The notes beneath the pieces are model-generated. The model saw nothing but the letters and a program-made list of their open reading frames with translations. It was not told the DNA's origin and made no database searches. DNA of 64,000 nt from Pseudoxanthomonas sp. PXM02 (GTDB lineage: Bacteria > Pseudomonadota > Gammaproteobacteria > Xanthomonadales > Xanthomonadaceae): assembly GCF_014851805.1 (NCBI RefSeq), contig NZ_JACVAK010000001.1:1426001-1490000 (forward strand). Reading direction: 5' to 3'. The position numbers were made by a program, and so were the translations under genes. Of the stretch, positions 9,607 through 18,127 are shown piece after piece; position 1 is the first letter of the stretch; each line of letters begins with the position of its first letter.

Positions 9607-10842
9607 TCAACCGCGTTTCAGATCGACCGCCGGCAGCCGCGGCAGCTCGCAGTCGTGCACCTTGGCGTCCTTGCTCGGACTCTTGTAACCGCCCGGGCCG
9701 TCCGCGTTGACCACGCCGTTGACGTCGCGCAGGCAGATCTCCGGTCCCACCTTCTTACCGTCGACGACGCGCTCCTTGTTGAAGTAGCCATCCCACAGCA
9801 CGTCGGGGAAATTGCCGCGCAGGCCGTACGTGGCCACCTTCAGCGCCTTCAGGTCGAAGCCGTCCGGCGAATCGCCGCCACCGGACAGCGTGTTGCCGTG
9901 GACATGGATGCGCTCGGGATACGGATCGAAGTTCGGCGACGCGCTGCTGTCCTTGTAACCGGTGGAATAGACGCTGGACACGATGATGTTGGCGGTCGCG
10001 TTGTCGCGGATCTCGTTGCCGAACACTTCGATGTCGTCGTTGGAATTGATCACGATGCCCGACCCGGCCGGCACGCTGGCCACCGGGGTGCCCTTGGCGC
10101 CGAAGTTCTCGTGGTTGTTCGCGATCACCTTGTTCGCATAGACGCGGATGTTCCCACCCTGCTGCGACAGGCCCGGCATGTTGAAGACCAGGATGCCGCC
10201 GGTGTTGCCGGTAGCGACGTTCTCGTAGACGTCGGCGTTGATGGTGTTCTCGATCTCGATGCCGGCGACGTTCTGTTCGGCGCGGCTGCGGCGCACGATC
10301 ACGCCGTCGGACTGGCCTACGTAGATGCCCGCATCGGACGCACCGATCGACACGGTGTCTTCGATCAGCACGTTCTTGGTCAGCACCGGATAGATGCCAT
10401 AGGCGCCGTTCTTGGTGCTCGGGCCGCCGGTCCACTGCACCTTCACGCCACGGATCGTGATGTTCGACGACTCGCTGATCTTCAGGCCATCGCCCTTGGA
10501 GTCCTCGATGGTGAGGTTCTCGATAGTGAAGTCGTTTCCGTTGACCAGCAGCCCCTCGGCGCCGGCCTTCTGCCCTTTGAAGCTCAGCACGCTGCTGTCC
10601 ATGCCGGCCCCGCGGATGGTCACCCCGTCCGCGCGCAGGGTCAGGCTGCGGTCGAAGCTGTGGCGGCCGGCCGGAATCTCGATGACGTCGCCCGGCTTGG
10701 CGTCCAGTAGACGCTCCTGCAAGGTCGCGGCGAAGCCGGCGTCGGCGGCCGCCACGGCGGCGGTGTCCGGTGCTTTGGGTTGGCAGCCGGCGGCCATGAG
10801 CGCCAATGCGCCAGCCACTGCCACCGAAATGGTGCGCTGCAT
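9607..10842 (-). CDS. Parallel beta-helix repeat lipoprotein (partner of the di-haem protein)
   Basis: A 411-residue exported protein with N-terminal hydrophobic helix and Cys at the end of MAAGC, a likely but non-canonical lipobox. The rest is right-handed parallel beta-helix, shown by repeated short Asn/Val/Ile-rich rungs such as NDFTIENLTIEDSKGDGL, SSNITIRGVKVQW and NVLIEDTVSIGASDAGIYV. The fold is shared with polysaccharide lyases and C5 epimerases, but no catalytic set can be assigned. GGAGGGGAG lies 5 bp before the ATG and fixes the start. It is first in the three-gene operon and starts 119 bp from the divergent AraC-type gene. Confidence 0.85.
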   Translation of the reverse strand: MQRTISVAVAGALALMAAGCQPKAPDTAAVAAADAGFAATLQERLLDAKPGDVIEIPAGRHSFDRSLTLRADGVTIRGAGMDSSVLSFKGQKAGAEGLLVNGNDFTIENLTIEDSKGDGLKISESSNITIRGVKVQWTGGPSTKNGAYGIYPVLTKNVLIEDTVSIGASDAGIYVGQSDGVIVRRSRAEQNVAGIEIENTINADVYENVATGNTGGILVFNMPGLSQQGGNIRVYANKVIANNHENFGAKGTPVASVPAGSGIVINSNDDIEVFGNEIRDNATANIIVSSVYSTGYKDSSASPNFDPYPERIHVHGNTLSGGGDSPDGFDLKALKVATYGLRGNFPDVLWDGYFNKERVVDGKKVGPEICLRDVNGVVNADGPGGYKSPSKDAKVHDCELPRLPAVDLKRG

Positions 10843-10898
10843 GAGTCTCCCCTCCCATACGCCTGCGTAGTGCCAAGCAGTCTGGTGCGGCGGCCTAT

Positions 10899-10926
10899 GT
10901 GACACAGAGGGCGGGAGCGGCATACT
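10899..10926 (+). promoter_or_regulatory. Putative promoter of the AraC-type regulator
   Basis: GTGACA (10899-10904) and CATACT (10921-10926) are separated by 16 bp, each one or two bases from consensus. The start codon at 10962 lies 35 bp beyond. The region is the shared divergent control region with the beta-helix operon. Confidence 0.4.
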
Positions 10927-10961
10927 ACGGGGGGCAAAGCGGACAAGCTGGAGCGGCCTCG

Positions 10962-11999
10962 ATGCGCTGGAAAACCGGACTGGGCAATCGCCTCTCGATC
11001 GCCAACCTGCCCACCAACATGCTGTGCGGCCTGGTGCTGCTGGCCGGCGAATTCGGCGTGAATGCGGAAAGCTGGTTCGCCGGCATGCGGATGAACGTGC
11101 AGGAGATCCACGATCCGCTGGCGCGCGTGTCCTACCGCCAGGCCAGCGAGATCATCCGACGCGCCCTGCCCACCCTGCCGATCGACGGCGTGGGCCTGGC
11201 CATGGGCGAGAAGCAGAACGGCGGCAACTTCGGCCTGCTCGGGCTGGCGATGAAAACTGCGCCGACCTTCGGCGACGCCGTGCAGATCGGCCTCGAATAC
11301 CAGCGCAACCTCGGCCCGCTGATGGACCTGGACATGCAGGAGGGCGACGACGGTGCTTTGGCCGTCGTGGCCACCGCACCCGAGGAGGCGGCGGACCTGC
11401 TGCCCTTCCTGTGCGAAGAGATGTTCGCCAGCACGCTGATGCTGGCGCGCGAACTGGCCGGCCCCGAGTTCCGCCCCGTGCGGATGGACCTGGGGTATCC
11501 CGCGCCACGCTACGCGGCGCGTTACGGGGAACTGTTCGGCTGCGAGGTGCGCTTCGACCAGCCCCGGCACGCGATGGTCGTCGACCGGCGATGGTTGGAG
11601 CTGCCGTTCGCCAGCTACAACCCGGTGACCTCGCGACAGGCGCTGGCGCTGTGCCGCGCACAGCTGACCGCGATGTCATTGCGCGGCGAAACCACCGCCG
11701 CAGTCGAGCGCCAGTTGCGGCCACGCCTGCGCGACAACCCGCAGATGACGGATGTGGCCACCGCGCTGCACCTGAGCGAGCGCACGCTGCGCCGCCAGCT
11801 TGCCGAGGAAGGCACCAGCTTCAGCGCCGTGCACGACCGCGTGCGCACCGAACGCGCACTGGAACTTCTGCAGGACGCGGAAGTGACCATCGCCAGCGTC
11901 GGCAGCCAGATCGGTTTCAACGACGTGCGCGAGTTCCGTCGTGCGTTCAAGCGCTGGACCGGGCATACGCCGAGCGAGACCCGACGTAGTCCGGCCTGA
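10962..11999 (+). CDS. AraC-family transcriptional regulator with N-terminal sensor domain
   Basis: A 345-residue regulator. The N-terminal two thirds resemble the arabinose-binding-like domain found in OruR/ArgR-type AraC proteins (segment LGNRLSIANLPTNMLCGLV onward). The C-terminal 100 residues hold two HTH motifs, including VATALHLSERTLRRQLAEEG and IASVGSQIGFNDVREFRRAF followed by KRWTGHTPSETRR. The ATG at 10962 has GGAG 8 bp upstream; the frame is open to a GTG at 10899 but that part overlaps the predicted promoter. It is divergent from the beta-helix/di-haem/TonB-receptor operon, which it probably controls. Its effector is unknown and may be the transported compound. Confidence 0.88.
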   Translation: MRWKTGLGNRLSIANLPTNMLCGLVLLAGEFGVNAESWFAGMRMNVQEIHDPLARVSYRQASEIIRRALPTLPIDGVGLAMGEKQNGGNFGLLGLAMKTAPTFGDAVQIGLEYQRNLGPLMDLDMQEGDDGALAVVATAPEEAADLLPFLCEEMFASTLMLARELAGPEFRPVRMDLGYPAPRYAARYGELFGCEVRFDQPRHAMVVDRRWLELPFASYNPVTSRQALALCRAQLTAMSLRGETTAAVERQLRPRLRDNPQMTDVATALHLSERTLRRQLAEEGTSFSAVHDRVRTERALELLQDAEVTIASVGSQIGFNDVREFRRAFKRWTGHTPSETRRSPA

Positions 12000-12010
12000 G
12001 CGTCATCCGC

Positions 12011-12394
12011 TCAGTCGAGCAGCATCACCGCATCGACTTCGAACGCGGCGCCCTTCGGCAGGCCGGAAACTTCGATCGTCGAGCGTGCTGGATACGGCGC
12101 GGCGAAGTAATCCTGCATCACCGCATTGACCGCGGCGAACTGCGACAGATCGGTCAGGTACAGGCCCAGCCGCACGATGCGGTCGAGCGAACCGCCCGCG
12201 GCTTCCGCGACCGCCTTCAGGTTGTCGAACGCGCGGCGCGCCTGCACGGCGATGTCGCCATCGACCAGATTGCCGCTCGCCGGATCCAGCGGAATCTGCC
12301 CGGAGAAATACACCGTGTTGCCGGCTCGCACGGCCTGCGAATACGGCCCGATCGCGGCGGGCGCCTGGTCGGTGTGGATGATCTGCTTGGTCAT
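12011..12394 (-). CDS. ridA: RidA family enamine/imine deaminase
   Basis: A 127-residue YjgF/YER057c/UK114 protein that hydrolyses reactive enamines and imines made by PLP enzymes such as threonine dehydratase. Family signatures include PAAIGPYSQAVRAGNTVYFSG near the N-terminus, the substrate-binding Arg in PARSTIEVSGLPKGA, and EVDAVMLLD at the end. It follows spoT on the same strand, a common neighbour in gammaproteobacteria, but a 211-bp repeat-filled gap separates them. It is convergent with the AraC-type gene with only 11 bp between stops. Confidence 0.94.
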   Translation of the reverse strand: MTKQIIHTDQAPAAIGPYSQAVRAGNTVYFSGQIPLDPASGNLVDGDIAVQARRAFDNLKAVAEAAGGSLDRIVRLGLYLTDLSQFAAVNAVMQDYFAAPYPARSTIEVSGLPKGAAFEVDAVMLLD

Positions 12395-12424
12395 GGGCGA
12401 GCTCCAGTAAGAACCCGTGATTCT

Positions 12425-12606
12425 ACGTAGGGCGGGCCCAGGCCCGCCATCGCGACCACTCGGATTGCAGCGGCAATGATCGGCGTTGCAGCAGAGGCTT
12501 CAGCCCCAATGCTCTTTGCGCGATCCGATCGGCAGATCCCAAAGCCTCAGGGCTGAAGCCCCTCCTACAGGATCACCGCGACGGCGGGCCTGGGCCCGCC
12601 CTACGT
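12425..12606. repeat. Nested inverted repeats between ridA and spoT
   Basis: Two 24-bp perfect arms (12425-12448 and 12583-12606) beginning ACGTAGGGCGGGCCC form an outer inverted repeat. Inside lies a second, imperfect pair, AGGCTTCAGCCCC (from 12495) and GGCTGAAGCCCCTCCTAC (from 12551), of the same family as the elements at 15327 and 39815. The outer arm ends on the first base of the spoT stop codon complement. It fills almost the whole intergenic gap. Confidence 0.85.
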
Positions 12607-14777
12607 CACTGGCGACGCACGCCGTGTACGACGTTGAGGCGTCGCAGCCGGCGCATCACTTCCGCCAGATGGTTGCGGTCGCGCACCTGGATCGAGAAGC
12701 GCAGCACGGCGACGTTGATGTCGCGCTCGAGATATTCGACGCGCTCGATGTTCGACTGGCTCTTCGCCACCGCGGCGGCGACCTGCGCCAGCACGCCGGG
12801 ACGGTTTTCCACGTCGATCAGCAGCGCGGCGTCGTAGTCACCGGTGACCTTCGCATCCCACGCGATCGGCACCCAACGCTCCGGCGACTTGCGGAATTCG
12901 GTGACGTTGGGGCAGTCCAGACGGTGCACCACGATGCCCTTGCCGGCCGTGTGGTAGCCCATGATCTCGTCGCCCGGGATCGGCTGGCAGCATTGCGCGA
13001 AGCTGACCACGCCGCGCTCGCCGCCAGTGATCAGGATCTTTTCCTGCGAATGCTTCGAGTGTCCGCCCGCGCGAAGCTCGGCGAACGCCGTCAGCGCCTG
13101 CGCCGCCTGCGACGGCATCCAGTTGCCCAGCGCCACGTCGGCGAGGAAGGCCTCCAGGCGCGGGTACTTGTGCTCGGTGAGGAAGGCTTCGAGGCGCTGC
13201 TGCGGCAGCCGCTCCAGCGAGCTGTCGAGGTCTTCCAGCGCGCGGTCGAGCATGCGGTGGCCGAGCTGCACGGCGTCCTCGTGCTCCAGCTGCTTGAGCT
13301 GATGGCGGATCGCCGTACGCGCCTTGCTCGTCACCACGAATTCCAGCCACTGCGGCTTCGGGGCCGCGGACTTGGCGGTGATGATCTCCACGCTCTGTCC
13401 GCTGGCCAGCTTGGTGCGCAACGGCACCAGCTTCTTGTCCACGCGCGAAGCAACCGCCTGGTTGCCGACGTCGGTATGCACCGCATAGGCGAAATCCAAG
13501 GCAGTGGCATTGCGCGGCAGCGACAGGATCTTGCCCTTCGGCGTGAACAGGTAGACCTCGTCCGGGAACAGGTCGACCTTGACGTTGTCGAGGAACTCCA
13601 GCGACGAGCCGGCGGCGCGCTGGTTGTCGATCAGTTCCACGATCCAGGCATGCGCGCGGTTCTGCGCGCTGTTGGGCGAATCGGTGCCGAACTTGTAGGT
13701 CCAGTGCGCCGCGATACCGCGTTCGGCGACCAGGTCCATCTCGGTGGTTCGGATCTGCACTTCGATCGGCGAACCATAGGGCCCGAACAGCACGGTGTGC
13801 AGCGACTGGTAGCCGTTGGCCTTGGGGATGGCGATGAAATCGCGGAAGCGCCCGTCCAGCGGCTTGTACTGCGCATGCACCGCGCCGAGCGCGTGGTAGC
13901 AGTCCGGCACCGAATCGACGACGACGCGGAAGCCGAACACGTCCATCACCCGGTCGAAGCTTTTACCCTCGCCGCGCATCTTGTTGTAGATGCTCCAGGG
14001 CGTCTTCACCCGGCTGACCAAGCGGTGCTCGATGCCTTCCTTCGCCAGTCGCTGCGACAGGTGGGCCTCGATCTGCGCCATGGACTCGCGGCGCATCACC
14101 GGCTGGCTGCGGATGTGTTTCTCGACCACCGCGTGGCGCCAGGGATGCAGCGCCCGGAAGCCCAGGTCCTGCAGTTCCGACTTGACCAGGTTCATGCCCA
14201 GCCGCTGCGCGATGGGCGCGTAGATCTCCAGCGTCTCGCGGGCGATGCGTCCGCGCGCCTCGGCGCTCTGCGCGCCCAGCGTGCGCATGTTGTGCAGGCG
14301 GTCGGCCAGCTTGATCATGATCACGCGCAGGTCGCGCGACATGGCCAGCAGCATCTTGCGGAAGCTTTCGGCCGCCGCTTCCTGGCGGTCACGGAACTTC
14401 AGCTTGTCCAGCTTGGTGACGCCTTCGACCAGTTCCGCGACCGATTCGCCGAACTCGGCCGCGATGTCGGCGCCGGTCAGCGGCGTGTCCTCGATGGTGT
14501 CGTGCAGGATCGCCGCGATCAGCGTCTCGGCGTCCATCCCCAGTTCGGCCAGCACCCCGGCGACCGCCACGGGATGGGTGATGTACGGCTCGCCCGACTT
14601 GCGGGTCTGCCCCGCGTGCGCCGCCGCCCCCACTTCCCAGGCCCGCCGCAGCAGCGGCAGCTGCTCCTTCGGCAGGTACTTCGCCATCTTCTCGAACTGC
14701 ACCACGTACTCCGGCACGCCCTCGTCACGCGAAGAAGCGGGGCTGCGGAGTGCCTTGGCGGTGCGACCTGAATTCAT
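12606..14777 (-). CDS. spoT: Bifunctional (p)ppGpp synthetase/hydrolase SpoT
   Basis: A 723-residue RelA/SpoT-family enzyme of stringent control. The hydrolase HD domain is intact, with HDTIED at residues 92-97 and the following DRLHNMRTL block, so ppGpp breakdown is expected. The synthetase region contains RVMDVFGFRVVVDSV. A TGS domain (VYLFTPKGKILSLPRNATAL) and a C-terminal ACT domain follow. An active hydrolase and place after rpoZ argue for spoT rather than relA. A hairpin separates it from rpoZ, so it may have its own promoter or depend on read-through. Confidence 0.96.
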   Translation of the reverse strand: MNSGRTAKALRSPASSRDEGVPEYVVQFEKMAKYLPKEQLPLLRRAWEVGAAAHAGQTRKSGEPYITHPVAVAGVLAELGMDAETLIAAILHDTIEDTPLTGADIAAEFGESVAELVEGVTKLDKLKFRDRQEAAAESFRKMLLAMSRDLRVIMIKLADRLHNMRTLGAQSAEARGRIARETLEIYAPIAQRLGMNLVKSELQDLGFRALHPWRHAVVEKHIRSQPVMRRESMAQIEAHLSQRLAKEGIEHRLVSRVKTPWSIYNKMRGEGKSFDRVMDVFGFRVVVDSVPDCYHALGAVHAQYKPLDGRFRDFIAIPKANGYQSLHTVLFGPYGSPIEVQIRTTEMDLVAERGIAAHWTYKFGTDSPNSAQNRAHAWIVELIDNQRAAGSSLEFLDNVKVDLFPDEVYLFTPKGKILSLPRNATALDFAYAVHTDVGNQAVASRVDKKLVPLRTKLASGQSVEIITAKSAAPKPQWLEFVVTSKARTAIRHQLKQLEHEDAVQLGHRMLDRALEDLDSSLERLPQQRLEAFLTEHKYPRLEAFLADVALGNWMPSQAAQALTAFAELRAGGHSKHSQEKILITGGERGVVSFAQCCQPIPGDEIMGYHTAGKGIVVHRLDCPNVTEFRKSPERWVPIAWDAKVTGDYDAALLIDVENRPGVLAQVAAAVAKSQSNIERVEYLERDINVAVLRFSIQVRDRNHLAEVMRRLRRLNVVHGVRRQ

Positions 14778-14837
14778 GCCGCCAGACTATGCCAGTCACG
14801 TCGCCACGGCAACGCGGATCCGGGCTCCGGAAATGCA

Positions 14838-14861
14838 GAAAGCCCGCTTTCGCGGGCTTTC
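14838..14861 (-). terminator. Hairpin between rpoZ and spoT
   Basis: Perfect stem GAAAGCCCGC-TTTC-GCGGGCTTTC, 43 bp past the rpoZ stop. The T-run on the minus strand is short (TTTC then TGCATTT), so it may only attenuate transcription into spoT. Confidence 0.7.
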
Positions 14862-14904
14862 CGGCGATCGTCCGTTCCGATGGGAACGTCAGATGACGTT
14901 GATC

Positions 14905-15204
14905 TCAGTCGTCGCCCTTCGACAGGTCGTCGTCGGCCACCACTTCGGCGGCGGCCCACTCCAGCGCTTCGCGTTCGGCGCGCTCGCGCTCGGCCTTCTC
15001 GACGCGGTCGATCAGCTCGTTGTCGATCTTGCGCGCGGCGATTTCACGCAGCGCCAGCACGGTGGGCTTGTCCTGCGCTTCGGTGTTGTCGATCTGGGCC
15101 TCGACGCCGTTGGCCAGCTGGCGGGCGCGCTTGGCGGCCATGGTGACCAGCTCGAAACGGTTGTTGACGACTTCCAGGCAATCTTCGACGGTGATGCGGG
15201 CCAT
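14905..15204 (-). CDS. rpoZ: RNA polymerase omega subunit
   Basis: A 99-residue omega subunit starting [20 protein letters not shown], which helps assemble beta-prime and forms part of the ppGpp site on RNA polymerase. The conserved blocks [12 protein letters not shown] and [15 protein letters not shown] are present. The ATG at 15204 is chosen since the [10 protein letters not shown] start is invariant; the frame is open 27 codons further. It sits between gmk and spoT as in many gammaproteobacteria, and a 23-bp-arm inverted repeat occupies the gap from gmk. Confidence 0.97.
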   Translation of the reverse strand: MARITVEDCLEVVNNRFELVTMAAKRARQLANGVEAQIDNTEAQDKPTVLALREIAARKIDNELIDRVEKAERERAEREALEWAAAEVVADDDLSKGDD

Positions 15205-15326
15205 GCGGGCTCCCGGCGACCGGCAGGTCGCCCAGTGAATACGGAAAGGGGCCGGGATTGTAGGCAGCCGGCCCCGGCAATGCAAGCCTTTCCTTGAAAA
15301 TCAAATACTTATTTTCGGAATCGTCT

Positions 15327-15398
15327 TAGGAGGGGCTTCAGCCCCGACCAAATCCCGTCAACGCAGCGGCTGTGCGGTCGGGGCTGAAGCCCCTCCTA
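15327..15398. repeat. Inverted repeat, TAGGAGGGGCTTCAG family, between rpoZ and gmk
   Basis: Perfect 23-bp arms at 15327-15349 and 15376-15398 (first arm begins TAGGAGGGGCTTCAGCCCCG), each itself partly palindromic, with a 26-bp spacer. The same family recurs at 39815-39873 and in part at 12495-12568. It lies inside the gmk-rpoZ gap and could fold in the mRNA. Confidence 0.9.
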
Positions 15399-15416
15399 CA
15401 ACCGCCCGGCGCGGCG

Positions 15417-16034
15417 CTATTCCGCCAGCAGGGCGGCGATCAGGTCCGCGTGGCGCACGTCCTGCGCCTCCCGGCGCAGGCGGCTGGCCGTGAAGATGGT
15501 GTGCATCTGCGCCACCGCGTCCTCGAACACGTCATTGACGATGACGTAATCGAACTCGGCGTAATGCGACATCTCCTCGCGGGCGGCGGCCAGGCGACGC
15601 TGGATGACCTCCTCGCTGTCCTGCCCGCGGGCACGCATGCGCTGCTCCAGCGCATCGCGCGAAGGCGGCAGGATGAATACGCTGACCGCATCCGGCACCT
15701 TCTCGCGCACCTGGCGCGCGCCCTGCCAGTCGATCTCGAGCAGTACGTCCTTGCCGGCATCGAGTTGCGGCTCGACCGACTGGCGCGCGGTGCCCTTCCA
15801 GTCGCCGTGGACTTCGGCGTACTCGAAGAAGTCGCCGGCACGGATCATCGCCTTGAATTCGTCCGCGCTGATGAAGTGGTAGTGCTGCGCATGCCGTTCG
15901 CCCGGGCGCGCGGCGCGCGAAGTGAACGAGATGGACAGCGCGATCTCGTTGTCGCGCGCCAGCACGGCGTTGACGATGCTGCTCTTGCCCGCGCCCGACG
16001 GCGCCGCGACGATGTAGAGGGTTCCGCGCTTCAT
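15417..16034 (-). CDS. gmk: Guanylate kinase
   Basis: A 205-residue enzyme that phosphorylates GMP to GDP. The P-loop GAGKSS is at residues 14-19, and the GMP-binding stretch TSRAARPGERHAQHYHFIS follows at about 40. The start is the ATG at 16032-16034, which overlaps the yicC stop in an ATGA, so the two are translationally coupled. Upstream in-frame sequence belongs to yicC in another frame. It heads toward rpoZ and spoT, a grouping that ties guanine nucleotide supply to ppGpp metabolism. Confidence 0.97.
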   Translation of the reverse strand: MKRGTLYIVAAPSGAGKSSIVNAVLARDNEIALSISFTSRAARPGERHAQHYHFISADEFKAMIRAGDFFEYAEVHGDWKGTARQSVEPQLDAGKDVLLEIDWQGARQVREKVPDAVSVFILPPSRDALEQRMRARGQDSEEVIQRRLAAAREEMSHYAEFDYVIVNDVFEDAVAQMHTIFTASRLRREAQDVRHADLIAALLAE

Positions 16035-16891
16035 TCGATGTTCTGCGCCTGTTCGCGGATCTGGTCGATCAGCACCTTCAGTTCCACCGCGATGTTGGTG
16101 GTGCGGATGTCGACGGACTTGGAACCCAGGGTGTTCGCCTCGCGGTTGAACTCCTGCAGCAGGAAGTCCAGCCGGCGGCCCTGCGGTTCCTTCTGGGTGA
16201 AGACGCGACGGATCTCCTTGACGTGGCTGTCGAGGCGGTCGAGCTCCTCGTCCACGTCCAGCTTCTGCAGCCACAGCACCAGTTCCTGCTCCAGCCGGCC
16301 CTGTTCCATGTTCTGCGCCACGTCGGCCATGCGCGCTTCGAGCTTCTGCCGCTGGCCGGCGCGGATCTGCGGGATCAGCGTGCGCACCTCCGCCGCGAGC
16401 GCGGCGATGCCGTCCACGCGCTCCAGGATCGCCGCCACCAGCTTGGCACCCTCGCGCTCACGCCCGGCGACGAACTGGTCGAGCACGGCGTCCAGCAACG
16501 CCAGCGCCTCGGCCTGCAGCGCCTCCATGTCCACGCCCTTGCTCTGCAGCACGCCGGGGAACTGCAGCAGGTCGGTCAGCTCGGTGCGCAGGTTGGGCAG
16601 GCGCGCGGACAGGTCCTGCGCCAGTTCGGACAGCTGCGCCACCACACGGGGATTCAACTGCAGCGCGCCGCCGCCTTCGGGCGCGCGCAGGCGCAGGGTC
16701 AGGTCCAGCTTGCCGCGCGACACGCGCGAGGCCACGCGCTCGCGCAGCGCCGGTTCCAGCACGCGCAGTTCGTCCGGCAGGCGCACGCCCAGTTCCAGGA
16801 AGCGGTGGTTGACTGCGCGCAGTTCGGCCGCCAGCGTGCCGCCGTCGGTGGCGCGTTCGGCGGTAGCGAACGCCGTCATGCTGCGGATCAT
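16031..16891 (-). CDS. YicC/YloC-family endoribonuclease
   Basis: A 286-residue protein of the YicC/YloC family, whose members have been shown to act as endoribonucleases. It starts MIRSMTAFA, the typical start of the family, has NHRFLELGVRLPDELR near residue 35, and ends with the conserved EVNTLGSKS-type block (EANTLGSKSVDIRTTNIAVELK). An ATG four codons upstream is possible. It overlaps gmk by 4 bp and is divergent from rph; pairing with gmk and closeness to rph are common in proteobacteria, in keeping with RNA metabolism. Confidence 0.92.
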   Translation of the reverse strand: MIRSMTAFATAERATDGGTLAAELRAVNHRFLELGVRLPDELRVLEPALRERVASRVSRGKLDLTLRLRAPEGGGALQLNPRVVAQLSELAQDLSARLPNLRTELTDLLQFPGVLQSKGVDMEALQAEALALLDAVLDQFVAGREREGAKLVAAILERVDGIAALAAEVRTLIPQIRAGQRQKLEARMADVAQNMEQGRLEQELVLWLQKLDVDEELDRLDSHVKEIRRVFTQKEPQGRRLDFLLQEFNREANTLGSKSVDIRTTNIAVELKVLIDQIREQAQNIE

Positions 16892-16966
16892 GCAGGTGCC
16901 CATCGGACCAGTGAGCGGCGCATCTTAGCAGCCCCCGCGCTGCCGGCCGGGCACGGCGGGCCGGGC

Positions 16967-16975
16967 TGGTAAACT
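16967..16975 (+). promoter_or_regulatory. Putative extended -10 promoter of rph
   Basis: TGGTAAACT matches the extended -10 pattern TGnTATAAT with one mismatch in the hexamer. The rph start is 26 bp downstream. It lies in the 110-bp divergent gap with yicC. Confidence 0.45.
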
Positions 16976-17001
16976 TCGCCCCCCTCATTGCGGATGCCCC
17001 C

Positions 17002-17727
17002 ATGTCCTTTTCCCGCCCCAGCGGCCGCCAGCCCGACCAGATGCGCGACGTCAGCATCCTGCGCAACTACACGCGCCACGCGGAGGGCTCGGTGCTGGTC
17101 AGCTTCGGCCATACGCGCGTGCTGTGCACGGCGACGGTGGAGAACAAGGTGCCGGGCTTCCTGCGCGGCAAGGGCGAAGGCTGGGTGACCGCCGAGTACG
17201 GCATGCTGCCGCGCTCCACCCACACGCGCAGCGATCGCGAAGCCTCGCGCGGCAAGCAGGGCGGGCGCACGCTGGAGATCCAGCGCCTGATCGGCCGCAC
17301 GTTGCGCGCCTGCGTCGACCGCGGCGCATTGGGCGAACGCACCATCACCCTGGACTGCGATGTACTGCAGGCCGATGGCGGCACCCGTACCGCCGCCATC
17401 ACCGGCGCCTACGTCGCACTGGTGGATGCGGTGAACTGGCTGAAGGCCCGCAACGAGATCAAGCGCGACGTGGTGCACGGCGCCGTCGCCGCGGTCTCGG
17501 TGGGCATCTACCGCGGCGAGCCGGTGCTGGACTTGGATTACGCCGAGGACAGCGACTGCGACACCGACATGAACCTGGTGATGAACGACGGCGGCGGCTT
17601 CATCGAGTTGCAGGGCACGGCCGAAGGCCATGCCTTCCGTCGCGACGAACTGGATGCGCTGCTCGCGCTCGGCGAGAAGGGCATCGGCGAACTGTTCGCC
17701 GCCCAGCGCGCGGCGCTGGCGGGCTGA
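17002..17727 (+). CDS. rph: Ribonuclease PH
   Basis: A 241-residue phosphorolytic 3'-5' exoribonuclease that trims tRNA 3' ends. It shows the family start [15 protein letters not shown], the phosphate-binding region around [17 protein letters not shown], and the active-site acidic block [15 protein letters not shown]. Full length, so not broken as in E. coli K-12. It heads the plus-strand run rph, VOC protein, rdgB, hemW with short gaps (4, 6 and 3 bp), a likely operon. Confidence 0.97.
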   Translation: MSFSRPSGRQPDQMRDVSILRNYTRHAEGSVLVSFGHTRVLCTATVENKVPGFLRGKGEGWVTAEYGMLPRSTHTRSDREASRGKQGGRTLEIQRLIGRTLRACVDRGALGERTITLDCDVLQADGGTRTAAITGAYVALVDAVNWLKARNEIKRDVVHGAVAAVSVGIYRGEPVLDLDYAEDSDCDTDMNLVMNDGGGFIELQGTAEGHAFRRDELDALLALGEKGIGELFAAQRAALAG

Positions 17728-17731
17728 CGCC

Positions 17732-18121
17732 ATGGCCCTGCTGAGCCTGGTCACCCTGCTGGTCGACGACTACGACCGCGCCATCGCCCACTACCGCGAT
17801 GCGCTGGGTTTCGAACTGCGCGAGGACACCGACCTTGGCGGCGGCAAGCGCTGGGTGCGCGTGGCGCCGGCAGGCGAAGGCACCACCGACCTGCTGCTGG
17901 CAGTCGCGACCACCGACGAACAGCGCGCGCGCATCGGCGACCAGACCGGCGGTCGCGTGGGGTTCTTCCTGAAGACCGATGATTTCTGGCGCGATCACGC
18001 ACGGATGACGGCCGCGGGCGTCGAGTTCCTCGAGACACCGCGCGAAGAGATCTACGCCACTGTCGCCGTGTTCCGCGATGCCTACGGCAATCGCTGGGAC
18101 CTGCTGCAACCCAAGGGCTGA
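17732..18121 (+). CDS. VOC (glyoxalase/bleomycin resistance) family protein
   Basis: A 129-residue protein with the vicinal-oxygen-chelate fold: two beta-alpha-beta-beta-beta modules, one around LLVDDYDRAIAHYRDALGFE and one around YATVAVFRDAYGNRWDLLQP. Metal ligands appear partly conserved (Glu near the second strand is not obvious). Start ATG 17732 is 4 bp after the rph stop. It is placed between rph and rdgB; substrate unknown. Members range from glyoxalases to resistance proteins, so the name is only a fold-level call. Confidence 0.85.
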   Translation: MALLSLVTLLVDDYDRAIAHYRDALGFELREDTDLGGGKRWVRVAPAGEGTTDLLLAVATTDEQRARIGDQTGGRVGFFLKTDDFWRDHARMTAAGVEFLETPREEIYATVAVFRDAYGNRWDLLQPKG

Positions 18122-18127
18122 TCCACC

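Noticed and set aside
10843-10900. Sigma-54 promoter (TGGCAC) upstream of the beta-helix gene
   Set aside because: The GC-half matches but the TTGC half reads AGGC at the needed spacing; too weak to call.
12486-14771. A 761-codon plus-strand frame antisense to spoT
   Set aside because: Spot-on overlap with a certain spoT gene and no start signal; a typical GC-driven mirror frame.
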